63,934 nucleotides of DNA from Solobacterium sp. (GCA_017512555.1 JAFWFE010000015.1:1-63934); one strand, 5' to 3'. Positions 8,340-19,053 are shown, numbered from the stretch's first letter. Numbers and translations: made by a program. The notes: generated by a model not told the origin, from the sequence alone.

Positions 8340-10037
8340 ATGAGCGCAAAAGAACAATTTGAACGTTGGATGAATCATCCGAATCTGGATCCTGCTTTAA
8401 AAGAAGAAATGGGGAAGATGGATCCGCAGCAGATCAATGATGCTTTCTACACAAACATTGAATTCGGTACTGCCGGTATGCGTGGTGTACTTGGTGCAGG
8501 TACAAACAGGATCAATATTCACACGATCCGTAAGGCAACCCTGGGATTTGCGAATTACATCAATGCGAATGGCCCGGAAGCAGCCAAGCGTGGTGTAGCC
8601 ATCGGCTATGACAACCGTCACATGTCCAGAGAATTCGCCTTTGACAGTGCCAGAGTCCTTGCGGCAAACGGTATTCAGAGCTATGTCTTTGACAGTCTGC
8701 GTCCTACACCGGAATTATCCTTTGCGGTAAGACATCATCACTGCTTCGGCGGTATCATGATCACCGCATCCCATAACCCGAGAGAATACAACGGTTATAA
8801 ACTGTATGACGAACTGGGATGCCAGTTAGTACCGGCATTGGCAGATGCGGTAATCAAAGAAGTCAACGCGGTAGAAGATGAACTGTCCGTAAGCGCGGAA
8901 ATCACACCGGAACAGGAAAAACTGATCCGTGTTATCGGCGAAGAAACCGATCAGGAATACTACAAGATGGTGAAGTCCATCCAGCTGAATCCGGATGTTG
9001 TCAAGGATCAGGTAAAGATCGTCTTCTCCCCGGAACACGGTACTTCCAATATCCCGGTAAGAACGATTCTCGGTGACTGCGGTTACCAGGTGATCCCGGT
9101 ACTGGAACAGTGTGATCCGAATCCGGACTTCGCGAATACACCGACACCGAACCCTGAACAGCCAGGCGCGTATGAACTGGCGCTAAAGTATGCGGCTGCG
9201 AATGACGCGGATATCATCCTCGTCTGTGACCCGGATGCGGACCGTATGGGTGTTGTGGCTAAGCGTAACGGTGAATTAAAACTGATGACAGGCAACCAGT
9301 CCGGCGCACTGTTGATCGAGTATATCTTCAACCAGCTGACAGCGAAGGGCAAGATGCCTGAAAATCCGGTAATGTTCAATACGGTAGTTACCGGAGATCT
9401 CGGTGAAATGATCGCGGCAGGCTACGGCGTAGAAACAGAAAAGACCCTGACCGGCTTCAAGTTCATCGGTGAAAAAGTAGCCAAGTACGAGAAGAACCAC
9501 GAAAAGAACTATGTCTTCGGTTATGAAGAATCCTATGGCTCACTGATCGCTCCGTTCGTCCGTGACAAGGATGCGCCTCAGGCATGTCTGATGCTTGCGG
9601 AGGCAGCTTGCTGGTACAAGGCACAGGGCAAGACATTGTGGGATGTTCTGGAAGAATGCTATGACAAGTACGGACACTACTTCGAGACACAGACATCTGT
9701 CACTCTGGCAGGTGAAGCCGGCGCTGCACGTATTAAAGAGATCATGAATGGTCTGCGTGTAAACAGACTGAATGAAATCAGCGGCGTGAAAGTTATCCGT
9801 TGGCAGGACTTCGAGACACAGGAAGAGGGAGACGACAACGGAATCACGGAACTGACCGGATTCACCGTATCCAACGTACTGAAATACTTCCTGGAAGATG
9901 GTTCCTGGATTGCGATCCGTCCGAGTGGTACAGAACCGAAGGTAAAGGTATACTACTGCATCAAGGGTAATACCGAAGCTGAAGCTGAACAACTGGCAGA
10001 TAAGTACATCGAAGTCATGAAGAAAGTCATGGCTTAA
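8340..10037 (+). CDS. pgcA: Alpha-phosphoglucomutase/phosphomannomutase
   Basis: Interconverts glucose-1-phosphate and glucose-6-phosphate, feeding UDP-glucose and surface glycan synthesis. 565 residues, matching the long Bacillota PgcA class. Motifs in order: FGTAGMRG (about 40), the phosphoserine loop TASHNP (about 142-147), metal-binding DPDADR (about 298-303), sugar-binding GYEESYG (about 395) and the phosphate-binding RPSGTEPK near 525. AAGGAGAGG lies directly upstream. It is monocistronic between two terminators. Confidence 0.93.
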   Translation: MSAKEQFERWMNHPNLDPALKEEMGKMDPQQINDAFYTNIEFGTAGMRGVLGAGTNRINIHTIRKATLGFANYINANGPEAAKRGVAIGYDNRHMSREFAFDSARVLAANGIQSYVFDSLRPTPELSFAVRHHHCFGGIMITASHNPREYNGYKLYDELGCQLVPALADAVIKEVNAVEDELSVSAEITPEQEKLIRVIGEETDQEYYKMVKSIQLNPDVVKDQVKIVFSPEHGTSNIPVRTILGDCGYQVIPVLEQCDPNPDFANTPTPNPEQPGAYELALKYAAANDADIILVCDPDADRMGVVAKRNGELKLMTGNQSGALLIEYIFNQLTAKGKMPENPVMFNTVVTGDLGEMIAAGYGVETEKTLTGFKFIGEKVAKYEKNHEKNYVFGYEESYGSLIAPFVRDKDAPQACLMLAEAACWYKAQGKTLWDVLEECYDKYGHYFETQTSVTLAGEAGAARIKEIMNGLRVNRLNEISGVKVIRWQDFETQEEGDDNGITELTGFTVSNVLKYFLEDGSWIAIRPSGTEPKVKVYYCIKGNTEAEAEQLADKYIEVMKKVMA

Positions 10038-10050
10038 GCCTGAACTACAT

Positions 10051-10075
10051 AAGAGACCTGCGGGTCTCTTTTTTT
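10051..10075 (+). terminator. Terminator after pgcA
   Basis: AAGAGACC-TGCG-GGTCTCTT, an 8-bp perfect stem followed by seven T, 13 bases after the pgcA stop. Confidence 0.9.
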
Positions 10076-10114
10076 ATTTCGGACAGATATAAGGCAGAAA
10101 TGTAAACCTATACC

Positions 10115-10123
10115 TGTTATAAT
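10115..10123 (+). promoter_or_regulatory. Upstream extended -10 promoter for the BspA-like gene
   Basis: TGTTATAAT is a perfect extended -10 about 180 bases upstream of the BspA-like start, which would give a long leader. No clear -35 is seen. Confidence 0.4.
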
Positions 10124-10267
10124 GTAGACGTAAATACGGCGCACGAGATAGTAAGGAAAAGATACACTGTGTGCAGGATATACAATACATCAGTTTTCAG
10201 ATCCAGAATGGATGGTTTCCTGTCACGGCACGGGATCATGTCTGTTTTGTGTTTGATTATTCAGACT

Positions 10268-10290
10268 TATAATTCATGACACACTGTGTC
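10268..10290 (+). promoter_or_regulatory. Proximal -10 box with a palindrome at the expected transcription start
   Basis: TATAAT at 10268-10273 is followed by the 13-base palindrome GACACACTGTGTC (10278-10290), just ahead of the GAAGGAG ribosome-binding site. The core ACACTGTGT also occurs at 10164-10172. The arrangement looks like an operator over the start site, but no regulator is identified. Confidence 0.4.
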
Positions 10291-10303
10291 GAAGGAGAAA
10301 CAT

Positions 10304-13300
10304 ATGCACAAAAAGATCTTGATCCATATTCTTTCACTGTTGCTTACTTTGTCTCTGCCTATGTCAGGGATGATCTCCGTCCGGGCTGAAGAACCGGAGG
10401 ATGAGGAGGCACCGTCAGAAGTAGTGGAACTGACGGAAGAGCAAGAACCAGAAGAGACTGCTCCGGAGATTGAAGAAGAGATTCCTAAAGAACAGAACGA
10501 ACAAATCGATCTGTATCAGCCGGAATCTGAAGAGACAATCACTGAAGAAACCCCGGAAATAACACCGGAGGAAGAAACAGAAGAGGAAGTGCTCCTGGAA
10601 GAACCGGAAGAGACAGAGGAACTGCCGGAAGAAGAACCTGAACCGGCGGAGGAAGCGGAAGAGGAAGCGGAAACTCTGGCTGATAATGACCCGTACTTCT
10701 ATGTTGGCGGTATTGCGATACCGGCAGAGGGGACCGGTATTTTCAACGTGGAAACGGAGTATCTGACATCAGGAACGATCACATTTGACTATGAAACGAG
10801 AACACTGACGCTGGATAACGCGCAGGTTACTGCCCTGGAAGTCACGACGCCGGCGAATATGGCGTTTATCTCCTATAACATGTATGACAATGAGGAACTG
10901 ACACTTAAACTGGCAGGATCCAGTTCAATTGTTTTCTCTGCGGTCGATGATTGGGCATGGAATGCATACGGGATACTGGTGGGAGCACCGCTGTACATCA
11001 CAAGTGATGACGGCACGGGATCCCTGAACATCAAGGTCAGCGCATTTACAACAAGCGGAAGTGAGATGAACAGAGTAACCGCAATCTATGCCACCACCCT
11101 CCGTATTGCGAACTGTAAGATCACAGCGGAAAGTGGCCAGTATGCCCTGCAGGGATATAAAGGCATTGAATTTGAGGCCGGAAGTGACGTAGAAGCGCGG
11201 ATCACTGCAGTCAACACTTACACTGCCCCTCTGCATACGGATATACGTTATAAGATCATACATAATCCAATAGATACGGATATGACCGGGTATGAGAATG
11301 TTGACGATGAGACCGGTACAGCCCTGAATAAGTCGGAATACCTCTATGAGGATTATGACTATGAAGAGATGAACAAATACAGAAAAGTAACAGTCAAGCC
11401 GCGTATAAATACAGGAAGTATTATTCTGGAAGGAAACTGCGGGGCAGAAGGGGATAACATCACCTTTACACTGACCGATGAAGGTGTTCTGACATTAACC
11501 GGAACAGGGGCTATGCAGGATTACGAAGAGAGTTATTATTACTCATCAGATACTGCCGCACCATGGTACAACTCTGATGTGACGTATGTTTCCTCGGTTA
11601 TCGTTGGTGAAGGTATCACTCATATCGGTAATTACGCATTCTATAACTGTACGCTTCTGGCAGAAGTATCTTTGCCTTCCACCCTGGAGACAATCGGAAA
11701 TTATGCATTCTCCAGAGACCTGTCACTGGAAGAAATCGCACTGCCTGACTCGGTACGAGTGATTGGTGAACAGGCATTTGAATCCTGCACAAACCTGCGG
11801 AGCGTTACCCTTCCTTCTTCACTTGAACATATCGGGGACGCTGCGTTCTTTAATTGTAAGAGCCTGCAGGGTATTGAAATCCCTGAGACAGTTACCTATA
11901 TCGGCAGATCTGCGTTTGAAGAATGCCGCGCTTTAGCCGGTTCCGTGACGATTCCTGACGGTATTACGAAACTGGAGAATGATACATTCCAGGGTTGTGT
12001 AAATCTCGAACATATCAATCTGCCGGAAAGCCTGAAGACGATCGGCGATTATGCGTTATATGCATGCACAAAACTGACGGAGATCACGATTCCCTCCACA
12101 GTCAGCCAGATCGGGGAGGATGCTTTCTACAACACCGGACTGATCTCAATCGTCATCCCGGAAGGAGTATCAGAAATCAAGTATGCCACATTCTCACATT
12201 GTTACGATCTGGTATCGATTACGCTTCCGTCAACACTGAAAAGGATTGCGAACTATGCGTTCTGGAACTGTACGAGCCTGAATGAGATTACTTTCCCGGA
12301 TGGTCTGGAATATATCGGCCAGCAGGCATTTGAAAGCTGTACTGCCCTGGAAGAGATCATTATTCCTGACAGTGTGACAGACATGGGCGGTGAACCATTC
12401 AGATACTGTACTTCCGCGACAAAAGTAGTGATTGGTAACGGAATCAGAATCCTCCCGTATGAAGCATTCTCCGGCTGTACTTCACTGACAGATCTGACGA
12501 TCGGTACCGGTGTGGATTACCTCGGCAGATATCCTTTCAAGAGTTGTACAAGTCTGGAAACGGTAGTCATTCCGGATAATGTCATCGGCAGCTACAGTTC
12601 CGAATATGAGTTTTCTGATTGTGTAAACTTGAAGAATGTCACACTCTCACAAAACATGTTCGGTATCAGTACCGGAATGTTTATGCACTGCTTTGCTTTG
12701 GAAGAAATTGAACTTCCGGAGAGCCTCACCAGTATCGGAAGTTACGCGTTCACACAGTGTGAGAGCCTCAAGAGTATCCGGATTCCCGCAAACGTCACCT
12801 CTATCGGTGAATCAGCGTTTAATTATTGCATAAATCTGGAAACCGTCGATATGCCGGCAGATCTGAATATGGACGTTATCTCGTCCAAAGCGTTTACCCA
12901 ATGTACATCGCTGAAGGAGATCACGATCCCGGATAAGGTCAGAGGTATTGGTACGGAAGCGTTTGAAAACTGTACAGCACTTGAAACCGTGAATTATAAC
13001 GGTGTTCTGGAGAACTCAATCTACTATGAGAGTTATGCTGTCGGTTATGAAGCATTCAGAAACTGTTCCTCCCTGACTCATCTTGAACTGACGTTTAAAG
13101 GCAAGGATGCGGTTATCCAGAGTGACGCGTTCAGAGACCTGGCAGCGGATGTTGTGCATGTATACGGCATACCCGGAGGGGCGCTGGAAAACAATGCATC
13201 ATCACTTAACTATACATTCCATCCGGTCGGATTCACCGTGCAGTATTTCGCCAACGGTGCCGAAGGAGAGATGGAAGATCAGATCATTGACTACACAGAC

Positions 13301-16207
13301 TTTACGGATGAGTCAGAACCGTATTACTTCACTCCCAATGTATTCACCAACGGTGATCTGACCTTTATCGGCTGGAATACAAAAGCTGACGGAAGTGGAA
13401 CTAACTATGAAGACGGTCAGGAAGTGCCGATTGACATACCATCCTCCGGTATCATGACGCTGTATGCGCAGTGGGCAGAAGGTTATGATCTCTGGATCAT
13501 GGGCAAATTGATTCACAGTAAGAATAAAGATGATATTTATCTGGCTTTGAACGGATACAGCAATCCGTCTTACCCGGTAACCTATGATCCTGATACGAAC
13601 ACATTGACACTAAATCCTGGATTTAATGTGACTAATTATAATTCCATAAAGGAAGGCGCTGGTCCGGAATACTACAGCGGATTGTACTACGGAGGTGACG
13701 GAGAGCTTACTATCGTAGTAAAAAGGACGGCATCTTTCAACGGTTCCAGCGGTCAGGGCGTCCCTGATATCTGTAATCTGTACAGTGCCGGATCTCTCAG
13801 AATCGTATTTAACAAAGATGAGAATTACTACAGTACACCGAAGCTTGATGTTGGCAGTAACTCGCGTTATTACGACGGCAATACAGACATGACCGGTATG
13901 TATGTGGGCGGAAATCTCACGATCAGCGGAAGCGGTAACTTCTACGTACGAAGCGATTACGCCGGAGAGGGACATAGTTACGCACTCCGGATGGCCGGAG
14001 GTATCCTGAGATTGCAGGATCAGACATCTGTAGATCTTATGCCGGGGTATGGCGAAGCCGGAGCCCATGGTCTCTATCTGGACGGGAATACGACACTCCG
14101 TGCTTTGAACTGGGAAAGCCAGATGAGAATCAACGGAAACAATAGTCCTGCTATTGCCGGAGCATCCGGCGTCACTCTGAGCCAGCGTAATTCAGAACTT
14201 GACCTGCTCGGATATTCCACAGCGTCTTTCTCCGGGGATAGAACACCTCTGACAGAGTCATCCTATCCAATCAGCAGCCTTGCACAATACCCGGGTATCC
14301 GCGCAAATCACGTTAATCATGTGATGACAGTATCCCTGGCTTATCCAGACAGGAACTACGTTTATACAGGCAGTGCGATCAAGCCTGAAATCATTGTCTC
14401 CTGTGCGGGAAATACCTTATATGAAGGCAAAGACTATACAGTCAAATACAAGAACAACACCAAAGCCTTTGTATTACCGGAAGGTATCGAAAAAGATCAG
14501 GAAGGTTTCATGGAACTGACTGCCAAGAAGCGTAAGACAGCTCCGCAGATCACGGTGACAGGGAAAGGCAATTTCAAAGGCAGTACTACACTGTACTTTG
14601 AGATTGGGCAAAAGAGTATTGCGCCGGGTGATACTGCAGATGGAACAGTTCCTGTAAAGGCGGCTGATCTTACAATCGTTTCCGGAACCAAAGCATCTCC
14701 GATTCTGTACTACGGTACAAACAAACTGACGACAAAAGACTTTACGACCAGTCCTGCAGCATCTGTGAAGTACAAGGAAAGCACAGTGATGACCATTACC
14801 GGCAAGGGAAATTACACTGGTACTGTTGAAATCCCGGTAACAGTTGTCCCGACCAAAGCGGACCTGAAGAACATTGCGGTGGATTTCGGACCGAAGTCGA
14901 TCGTCTACGATGGTACGGACCGGAAAGAAGAGATCCTTGCGGGAATCACAGTTTATGACGCGATGGACAAGGTTGAAAAGACCGATATCGGACAGGAACA
15001 CTACAGTCTGACTATGTCTGGAAACACGAAAGACGCCGGCACGGTAAAAGTTACTGTTACAGGTATCAACGGTTATTCCGGAACCAAGACAGCCAGTATC
15101 AAGATTGTCCCGAATACGAATATCGAGATCAAAGTATACAACGATTATGAAGAGGGCACGACTTACAACGGTTATGCCAAGACAGGATTCCTTAATGTCT
15201 ATGCCGATGTGGATGGTGAAGGAGAAGGTGATGACAAGTATGAGACTCGACTAGTTGAAGGAAAAGACTTTAAGGTCACATACAAGAACAATACCAATGT
15301 CACTACCGCAAAGAAGAAGGCTTCTTATACGATATCCTTCATCGGCAGTTACAAAGGTAAGAAAGCCATTTCCGGCAAATTCGATATCTTCCCGAAGAAG
15401 ATCCAGAATGCATATATCGAAATGATTCCGGACAAAGTCTATACAAAACCAGGTGCTTATGCGTCTAAACCGTTTGTCTCGTATAACGGATTTACCTTGA
15501 AAGCAGGGAAAGACTATACGTTATCTTATTATCGGAAGGTGACAGAACACTACGACCATGAGGCGGGCAGATACGTCTATGATCTGATTGGCCCGATTAC
15601 CTCTAAGAAGGGACAAATGATTACGGACGAGGATTTCGTTGATGCAAACGGAAATGTACAAAATCAGATCTATGTATACGTAGTGATGCGGGGGAAAGGC
15701 AACTTCGCTTCCAGTGATTCAAATGATATCAATTGGCGGTCATACATGATCAGAAAGCAGCAGCCTTCCGAAACAGTCAAGTATCTGGATATGTCTAAAG
15801 CTACAGTTACCATTACCAAAAAGAATGCGAAAGGCAAGGTAGTTAAAGTGACCTCATTCCCGTATACAGGAAATACCATCACCTTTGATACGAACGGGTC
15901 AGGTTCTCCGAATTATGCGGCAGATATCAAGATTACCTACAAGTACGACAAGAAGACAACTCTGACCCTGGTGTCCGGTACGGATTTCTACATTAATTAT
16001 TACAATAATGTAAACAAAGGAACTGCTACCGTTGTGATCAGAGGAAGAAACAATCCTCGTACGTTCTATGATCAAAACGGTCAGCCGGTCAAAGACTTAA
16101 AAGGAAACGAATTAGGTTATATCGGCTTCACCGGTGCCAAGTCAACGAATTATAAGATTATTTCCGAGAAGATCGCTAATCTTCTGAAAAAGATCTTCGG
16201 CAACTAA
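10304..16207 (+). CDS. Secreted BspA-family leucine-rich-repeat surface protein
   Basis: 1,967 residues from the ATG at 10304 (GAAGGAG upstream; an upstream GTG would add six residues). A signal peptide ends near VRA (about 28), followed by a very acidic Glu/Pro-rich segment (about 30-130). A beta-rich domain (about 135-400) precedes about 22 LRR_5/BspA repeats of the form IGxxAFxxCxxLxxIxIP (about 430-945). Then come an InlB/Flg_new-type repeat ending TLYAQW (about 977-1060), a second beta-rich domain and several Ig-like repeats containing GKDYTVxYKNNT (about 1340-1960). No LPxTG anchor is seen. BspA proteins bind host matrix or other bacteria; adhesion is inferred for this one. Confidence 0.85.
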   Translation: MHKKILIHILSLLLTLSLPMSGMISVRAEEPEDEEAPSEVVELTEEQEPEETAPEIEEEIPKEQNEQIDLYQPESEETITEETPEITPEEETEEEVLLEEPEETEELPEEEPEPAEEAEEEAETLADNDPYFYVGGIAIPAEGTGIFNVETEYLTSGTITFDYETRTLTLDNAQVTALEVTTPANMAFISYNMYDNEELTLKLAGSSSIVFSAVDDWAWNAYGILVGAPLYITSDDGTGSLNIKVSAFTTSGSEMNRVTAIYATTLRIANCKITAESGQYALQGYKGIEFEAGSDVEARITAVNTYTAPLHTDIRYKIIHNPIDTDMTGYENVDDETGTALNKSEYLYEDYDYEEMNKYRKVTVKPRINTGSIILEGNCGAEGDNITFTLTDEGVLTLTGTGAMQDYEESYYYSSDTAAPWYNSDVTYVSSVIVGEGITHIGNYAFYNCTLLAEVSLPSTLETIGNYAFSRDLSLEEIALPDSVRVIGEQAFESCTNLRSVTLPSSLEHIGDAAFFNCKSLQGIEIPETVTYIGRSAFEECRALAGSVTIPDGITKLENDTFQGCVNLEHINLPESLKTIGDYALYACTKLTEITIPSTVSQIGEDAFYNTGLISIVIPEGVSEIKYATFSHCYDLVSITLPSTLKRIANYAFWNCTSLNEITFPDGLEYIGQQAFESCTALEEIIIPDSVTDMGGEPFRYCTSATKVVIGNGIRILPYEAFSGCTSLTDLTIGTGVDYLGRYPFKSCTSLETVVIPDNVIGSYSSEYEFSDCVNLKNVTLSQNMFGISTGMFMHCFALEEIELPESLTSIGSYAFTQCESLKSIRIPANVTSIGESAFNYCINLETVDMPADLNMDVISSKAFTQCTSLKEITIPDKVRGIGTEAFENCTALETVNYNGVLENSIYYESYAVGYEAFRNCSSLTHLELTFKGKDAVIQSDAFRDLAADVVHVYGIPGGALENNASSLNYTFHPVGFTVQYFANGAEGEMEDQIIDYTDFTDESEPYYFTPNVFTNGDLTFIGWNTKADGSGTNYEDGQEVPIDIPSSGIMTLYAQWAEGYDLWIMGKLIHSKNKDDIYLALNGYSNPSYPVTYDPDTNTLTLNPGFNVTNYNSIKEGAGPEYYSGLYYGGDGELTIVVKRTASFNGSSGQGVPDICNLYSAGSLRIVFNKDENYYSTPKLDVGSNSRYYDGNTDMTGMYVGGNLTISGSGNFYVRSDYAGEGHSYALRMAGGILRLQDQTSVDLMPGYGEAGAHGLYLDGNTTLRALNWESQMRINGNNSPAIAGASGVTLSQRNSELDLLGYSTASFSGDRTPLTESSYPISSLAQYPGIRANHVNHVMTVSLAYPDRNYVYTGSAIKPEIIVSCAGNTLYEGKDYTVKYKNNTKAFVLPEGIEKDQEGFMELTAKKRKTAPQITVTGKGNFKGSTTLYFEIGQKSIAPGDTADGTVPVKAADLTIVSGTKASPILYYGTNKLTTKDFTTSPAASVKYKESTVMTITGKGNYTGTVEIPVTVVPTKADLKNIAVDFGPKSIVYDGTDRKEEILAGITVYDAMDKVEKTDIGQEHYSLTMSGNTKDAGTVKVTVTGINGYSGTKTASIKIVPNTNIEIKVYNDYEEGTTYNGYAKTGFLNVYADVDGEGEGDDKYETRLVEGKDFKVTYKNNTNVTTAKKKASYTISFIGSYKGKKAISGKFDIFPKKIQNAYIEMIPDKVYTKPGAYASKPFVSYNGFTLKAGKDYTLSYYRKVTEHYDHEAGRYVYDLIGPITSKKGQMITDEDFVDANGNVQNQIYVYVVMRGKGNFASSDSNDINWRSYMIRKQQPSETVKYLDMSKATVTITKKNAKGKVVKVTSFPYTGNTITFDTNGSGSPNYAADIKITYKYDKKTTLTLVSGTDFYINYYNNVNKGTATVVIRGRNNPRTFYDQNGQPVKDLKGNELGYIGFTGAKSTNYKIISEKIANLLKKIFGN

Positions 16208-16240
16208 TTGATGATCAGAATACTTCAAGGATCATCATAC

Positions 16241-16273
16241 AAACCGTATTCCTGCCTGGGAGTACGGTTTTTA
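16241..16273 (+). terminator. Terminator after the BspA-like gene
   Basis: AAACCGTA ... TACGGTTTTT stem-loop with a T run, 34 bases after the stop. A second inverted repeat (TGATGATC/GATCATCA) lies just before it. Confidence 0.75.
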
Positions 16274-16295
16274 AACAGGAATATCTGTGATTTAT

Positions 16296-16303
16296 GGTAA
16301 TAT
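16296..16303 (+). promoter_or_regulatory. Promoter of argGH
   Basis: TGGTAATAT is an extended -10 22 bases before the argG start, after the preceding terminator. The -35 is weak. No arginine-repressor box was recognised. Confidence 0.45.
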
Positions 16304-16325
16304 GTTTCTCGGAGGATGTTTAATT

Positions 16326-17549
16326 ATGAAGAAAGAAGACATCAAGAAGGTCGTTCTGGCATACAGCGGAGGCCTTGATACATCGGTAATCATTCCGTGG
16401 CTGAAGGAAAACTACAATAACTGTGAGATCATCGCTGTAAGCGGGAATGTCGGACAGGCAGATGAACTGGAAGGTCTGGAAGAGAAAGCTCTGAAGACAG
16501 GTGCTTCCAAGTTATATGTCCTGGATCTGATGGATGAATACGCCAATGACTTCATCGTTCCCTGTCTGAAGGCAGACGCGAAGTACGAAGAATATCTGCT
16601 GGGTACCAGTCATGCCCGTCCGGTCATTGCGAAGGGTCTTGTGGAAATCGCGCTGAAAGAGAACGCGGACGCAATCTGCCACGGCTGTACCGGTAAGGGA
16701 AATGACCAGGTACGCTTTGAACTGGCAATCAAGCATTTTGCGCCGGAGATGCATATCATCGCGCCGTGGCGTGAATGGGACATCAAGTCCAGAGATGAAG
16801 AAATCGACTATGCGGAGGCACATAACATCCCTCTGCGTATCTCCAGAGAAACCAATTACTCCAAGGATAAGAACATGTGGCATCTCAGTCATGAAGGACT
16901 GGACCTGGAAGACCCGGGAAATGAACCGCAGTATGAGAAACCTGGTTTCCTGGAAATGTGCGTATCCCCGATGGATGCGCCGGATACCCCGGAATTGGTT
17001 GAGATCGGATTCTTCCAGGGTGTTCCTGTATCTCTGAACGGAGAAGAGTTGTCTGTTAAAGACATGATCCTGAAGCTGAATGAGATCGGCGGCAGAAATG
17101 GTATCGGTCTGCTGGATATCGTGGAGAACCGTCTGGTCGGGATGAAGAGCAGGGGTGTCTATGAAACTCCGGGCGGAACCATCCTGTACGAAGCACACAA
17201 GTATCTGGAAAGCATCACCCTGGATAAGATGACCGCACACAAGAAAGAAGAACTGGCACTGACCTTTGCGGAACTGGTATACAACGGACAGTGGTTTACA
17301 CCTCTGCGTGAAGCGTTGTCTGCCTTCTTTGACAAGACCCAGGAACCTGTAACAGGAACTGTAAAACTGAAACTGTATAAGGGCAATATGATCAAGGCCG
17401 GTGTATGGAGTGAGAACTCCCTGTACAATACAGAACTCGCGTCCTTCGGTGAATCCGACTATGACCAGACAGACTCCCAGGGCTTCATCAACCTCTATGG
17501 TCTGCCGATCAAGGTTCAGGCAATGCTGGACAAGAAGAACAGAAAGTAG
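16326..17549 (+). CDS. argG: Argininosuccinate synthase
   Basis: Joins citrulline and aspartate with ATP to make argininosuccinate. 407 residues from the ATG at 16326, placed by CTCGGAGG; 13 upstream in-frame codons are discarded because they cover the promoter. The N-type PP-loop AYSGGLDTS is at residues 11-19, [14 protein letters not shown] near 115-128, and the substrate region with [15 protein letters not shown] near 180. argH follows after six bases. No other arginine genes are in the window, so the pathway probably starts from imported citrulline or lies elsewhere. Confidence 0.96.
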   Translation: MKKEDIKKVVLAYSGGLDTSVIIPWLKENYNNCEIIAVSGNVGQADELEGLEEKALKTGASKLYVLDLMDEYANDFIVPCLKADAKYEEYLLGTSHARPVIAKGLVEIALKENADAICHGCTGKGNDQVRFELAIKHFAPEMHIIAPWREWDIKSRDEEIDYAEAHNIPLRISRETNYSKDKNMWHLSHEGLDLEDPGNEPQYEKPGFLEMCVSPMDAPDTPELVEIGFFQGVPVSLNGEELSVKDMILKLNEIGGRNGIGLLDIVENRLVGMKSRGVYETPGGTILYEAHKYLESITLDKMTAHKKEELALTFAELVYNGQWFTPLREALSAFFDKTQEPVTGTVKLKLYKGNMIKAGVWSENSLYNTELASFGESDYDQTDSQGFINLYGLPIKVQAMLDKKNRK

Positions 17550-17555
17550 AAACCT

Positions 17556-18935
17556 ATGGCAAAACTTTGGAGCGGAAGAACATCCGGCACAACCAGTAAG
17601 ATCGCAGATGAATTTGATTCATCGATCCCTTTTGATTCCCGGATGTACAAAGAGGATATCGAGGGATCCATTGCGCATGCCCGTATGCTTGGAAAACAGG
17701 GGATCCTCCCGGCTGAATCGGTCACTCACATTATTGAGGGACTGCAGGGTATTCTGGAAGATCTGAATTCCAGAACTCTGGAAATCGATGAGACCAGTGA
17801 AGATATCCACATGTTTGTTGAAGAGGTATTGACACAGCGGATCGGCGATGAGGGCAAGATGTTACATACTGCCAGAAGCCGGAACGATCAGGTAGCCAAC
17901 GATTTCCGGATGTATCTGCGGAATGAATCTGTGGTACTGAACGAGAAGATCCGCGGACTGATCCGTGTACTAAACGAGAAAGCGGAACAAAACATTGATA
18001 CCATTATGCCCGGCTATACCCATCTGCAGAGAGCACAGCCTATCTTCTTCGCCCATCATCTGCTTGCGTATGAGATGATGTTCCTGCGTGATCTGGGCAG
18101 AATCAAAGATGCCTGCGCCAGAATGGACGACTCGGTGATCGGGGCGTGCGCGTTTGCCGGAACATCGTATGATATCGACCGGGAATATGAAGCGTCTCTG
18201 CTGGGGTTCTCCTCTGTCAGTAAGAACAGTATCGACAGTGTATCCGACCGTGATTTCTGCCTGGAACTGCTAAGCGCATTTTCCATCCTGATGATGCATA
18301 TGTCCAGATTGTCGGAAGAACTGTTATTGTGGACCAGCTGGGAGTTTGGCTTTGTCACCCTGGATGACGCGTTTACGACCGGTTCCTCCATCATGCCGCA
18401 GAAGAAGAACTCGGATATGGCGGAATTGATCCGCGGAAAGACCGGAAGGGTATACGGAGACCTGATGGGACTGCTGACCGTGATGAAGGGATTACCTCTT
18501 GCCTACAACAAGGATATGCAGGAAGATAAGGAACCGGTGATGGATGCGCTGGATACCGTGAATATCTGTCTGGATGTCATGACACCGATGATCGAGACGA
18601 TGACTGTCAAGGCAGAACGGATGAAACAAGCTGCCCGGGAAGGCTTTATCAATGCGACAGATCTGGCGGATTACCTGGTGAAAAAGGGGATGCCGTTCCG
18701 TACAGCGTATAAGATCTGCGGGGAAATTGTGTCGGATTGTATGAAGAAGGGTCTGATCCTGGAGAACTATCCGTTATCTTCCTACAAGGAATACTCGGAA
18801 TTATTTGAAGAGGATGTCTATCCGGTGATTGATCTGACCACAGCGGCTGACAGCCGGTCCTCGGCAGGGGGCACATCCCGGTCTTCCATCAGAAAACAGA
18901 TCGAATTTGTCGGAAAATTGCTGGAAAACGGATAA
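17556..18935 (+). CDS. argH: Argininosuccinate lyase
   Basis: Splits argininosuccinate into arginine and fumarate. 459 residues, normal length. Fumarase/aspartase superfamily motifs are visible: the N-terminal LWSGRTSG, HTARSRNDQV (about 107-116), PGYTHLQRAQP (about 151-161) and the superfamily signature GSSIMPQKKNSD (about 276-287) with the catalytic-loop Ser. It is co-transcribed with argG; the intergenic region with a terminator follows. Confidence 0.96.
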   Translation: MAKLWSGRTSGTTSKIADEFDSSIPFDSRMYKEDIEGSIAHARMLGKQGILPAESVTHIIEGLQGILEDLNSRTLEIDETSEDIHMFVEEVLTQRIGDEGKMLHTARSRNDQVANDFRMYLRNESVVLNEKIRGLIRVLNEKAEQNIDTIMPGYTHLQRAQPIFFAHHLLAYEMMFLRDLGRIKDACARMDDSVIGACAFAGTSYDIDREYEASLLGFSSVSKNSIDSVSDRDFCLELLSAFSILMMHMSRLSEELLLWTSWEFGFVTLDDAFTTGSSIMPQKKNSDMAELIRGKTGRVYGDLMGLLTVMKGLPLAYNKDMQEDKEPVMDALDTVNICLDVMTPMIETMTVKAERMKQAAREGFINATDLADYLVKKGMPFRTAYKICGEIVSDCMKKGLILENYPLSSYKEYSELFEEDVYPVIDLTTAADSRSSAGGTSRSSIRKQIEFVGKLLENG

Positions 18936-19014
18936 AAAATTGTAGGATTTCCTACTGAATTTGTACCGTTTGCCGGCAGGAAAAAAGAAAGAAAACGCTT
19001 CCATATAATATAAT

Positions 19015-19041
19015 AAAAAAGGGCTTGCAATGCCCTTTTTT
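19015..19041 (+). terminator. Terminator after argGH, overlapping the ribosomal promoter
   Basis: AAAAAAGGGC-TTGCAAT-GCCCTTTTTT is symmetric and would work on both strands. The loop holds the TTGCAA that also serves as -35 of the next promoter. Confidence 0.75.
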
Positions 19042-19053
19042 GAGTGTTACTAT
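19025..19053 (+). promoter_or_regulatory. Promoter of the S10-spc-alpha operon
   Basis: TTGCAA (19025-19030), a 17-base spacer and TACTAT (19048-19053); an alternative -10 is TATAGT at 19051. It is the only credible promoter before rpsJ and lies inside and just past the preceding terminator. Confidence 0.5.

Noticed and set aside
16512..17240. 242-codon minus-strand ORF
   Set aside because: Antisense to argG and not similar to any family I recognise.
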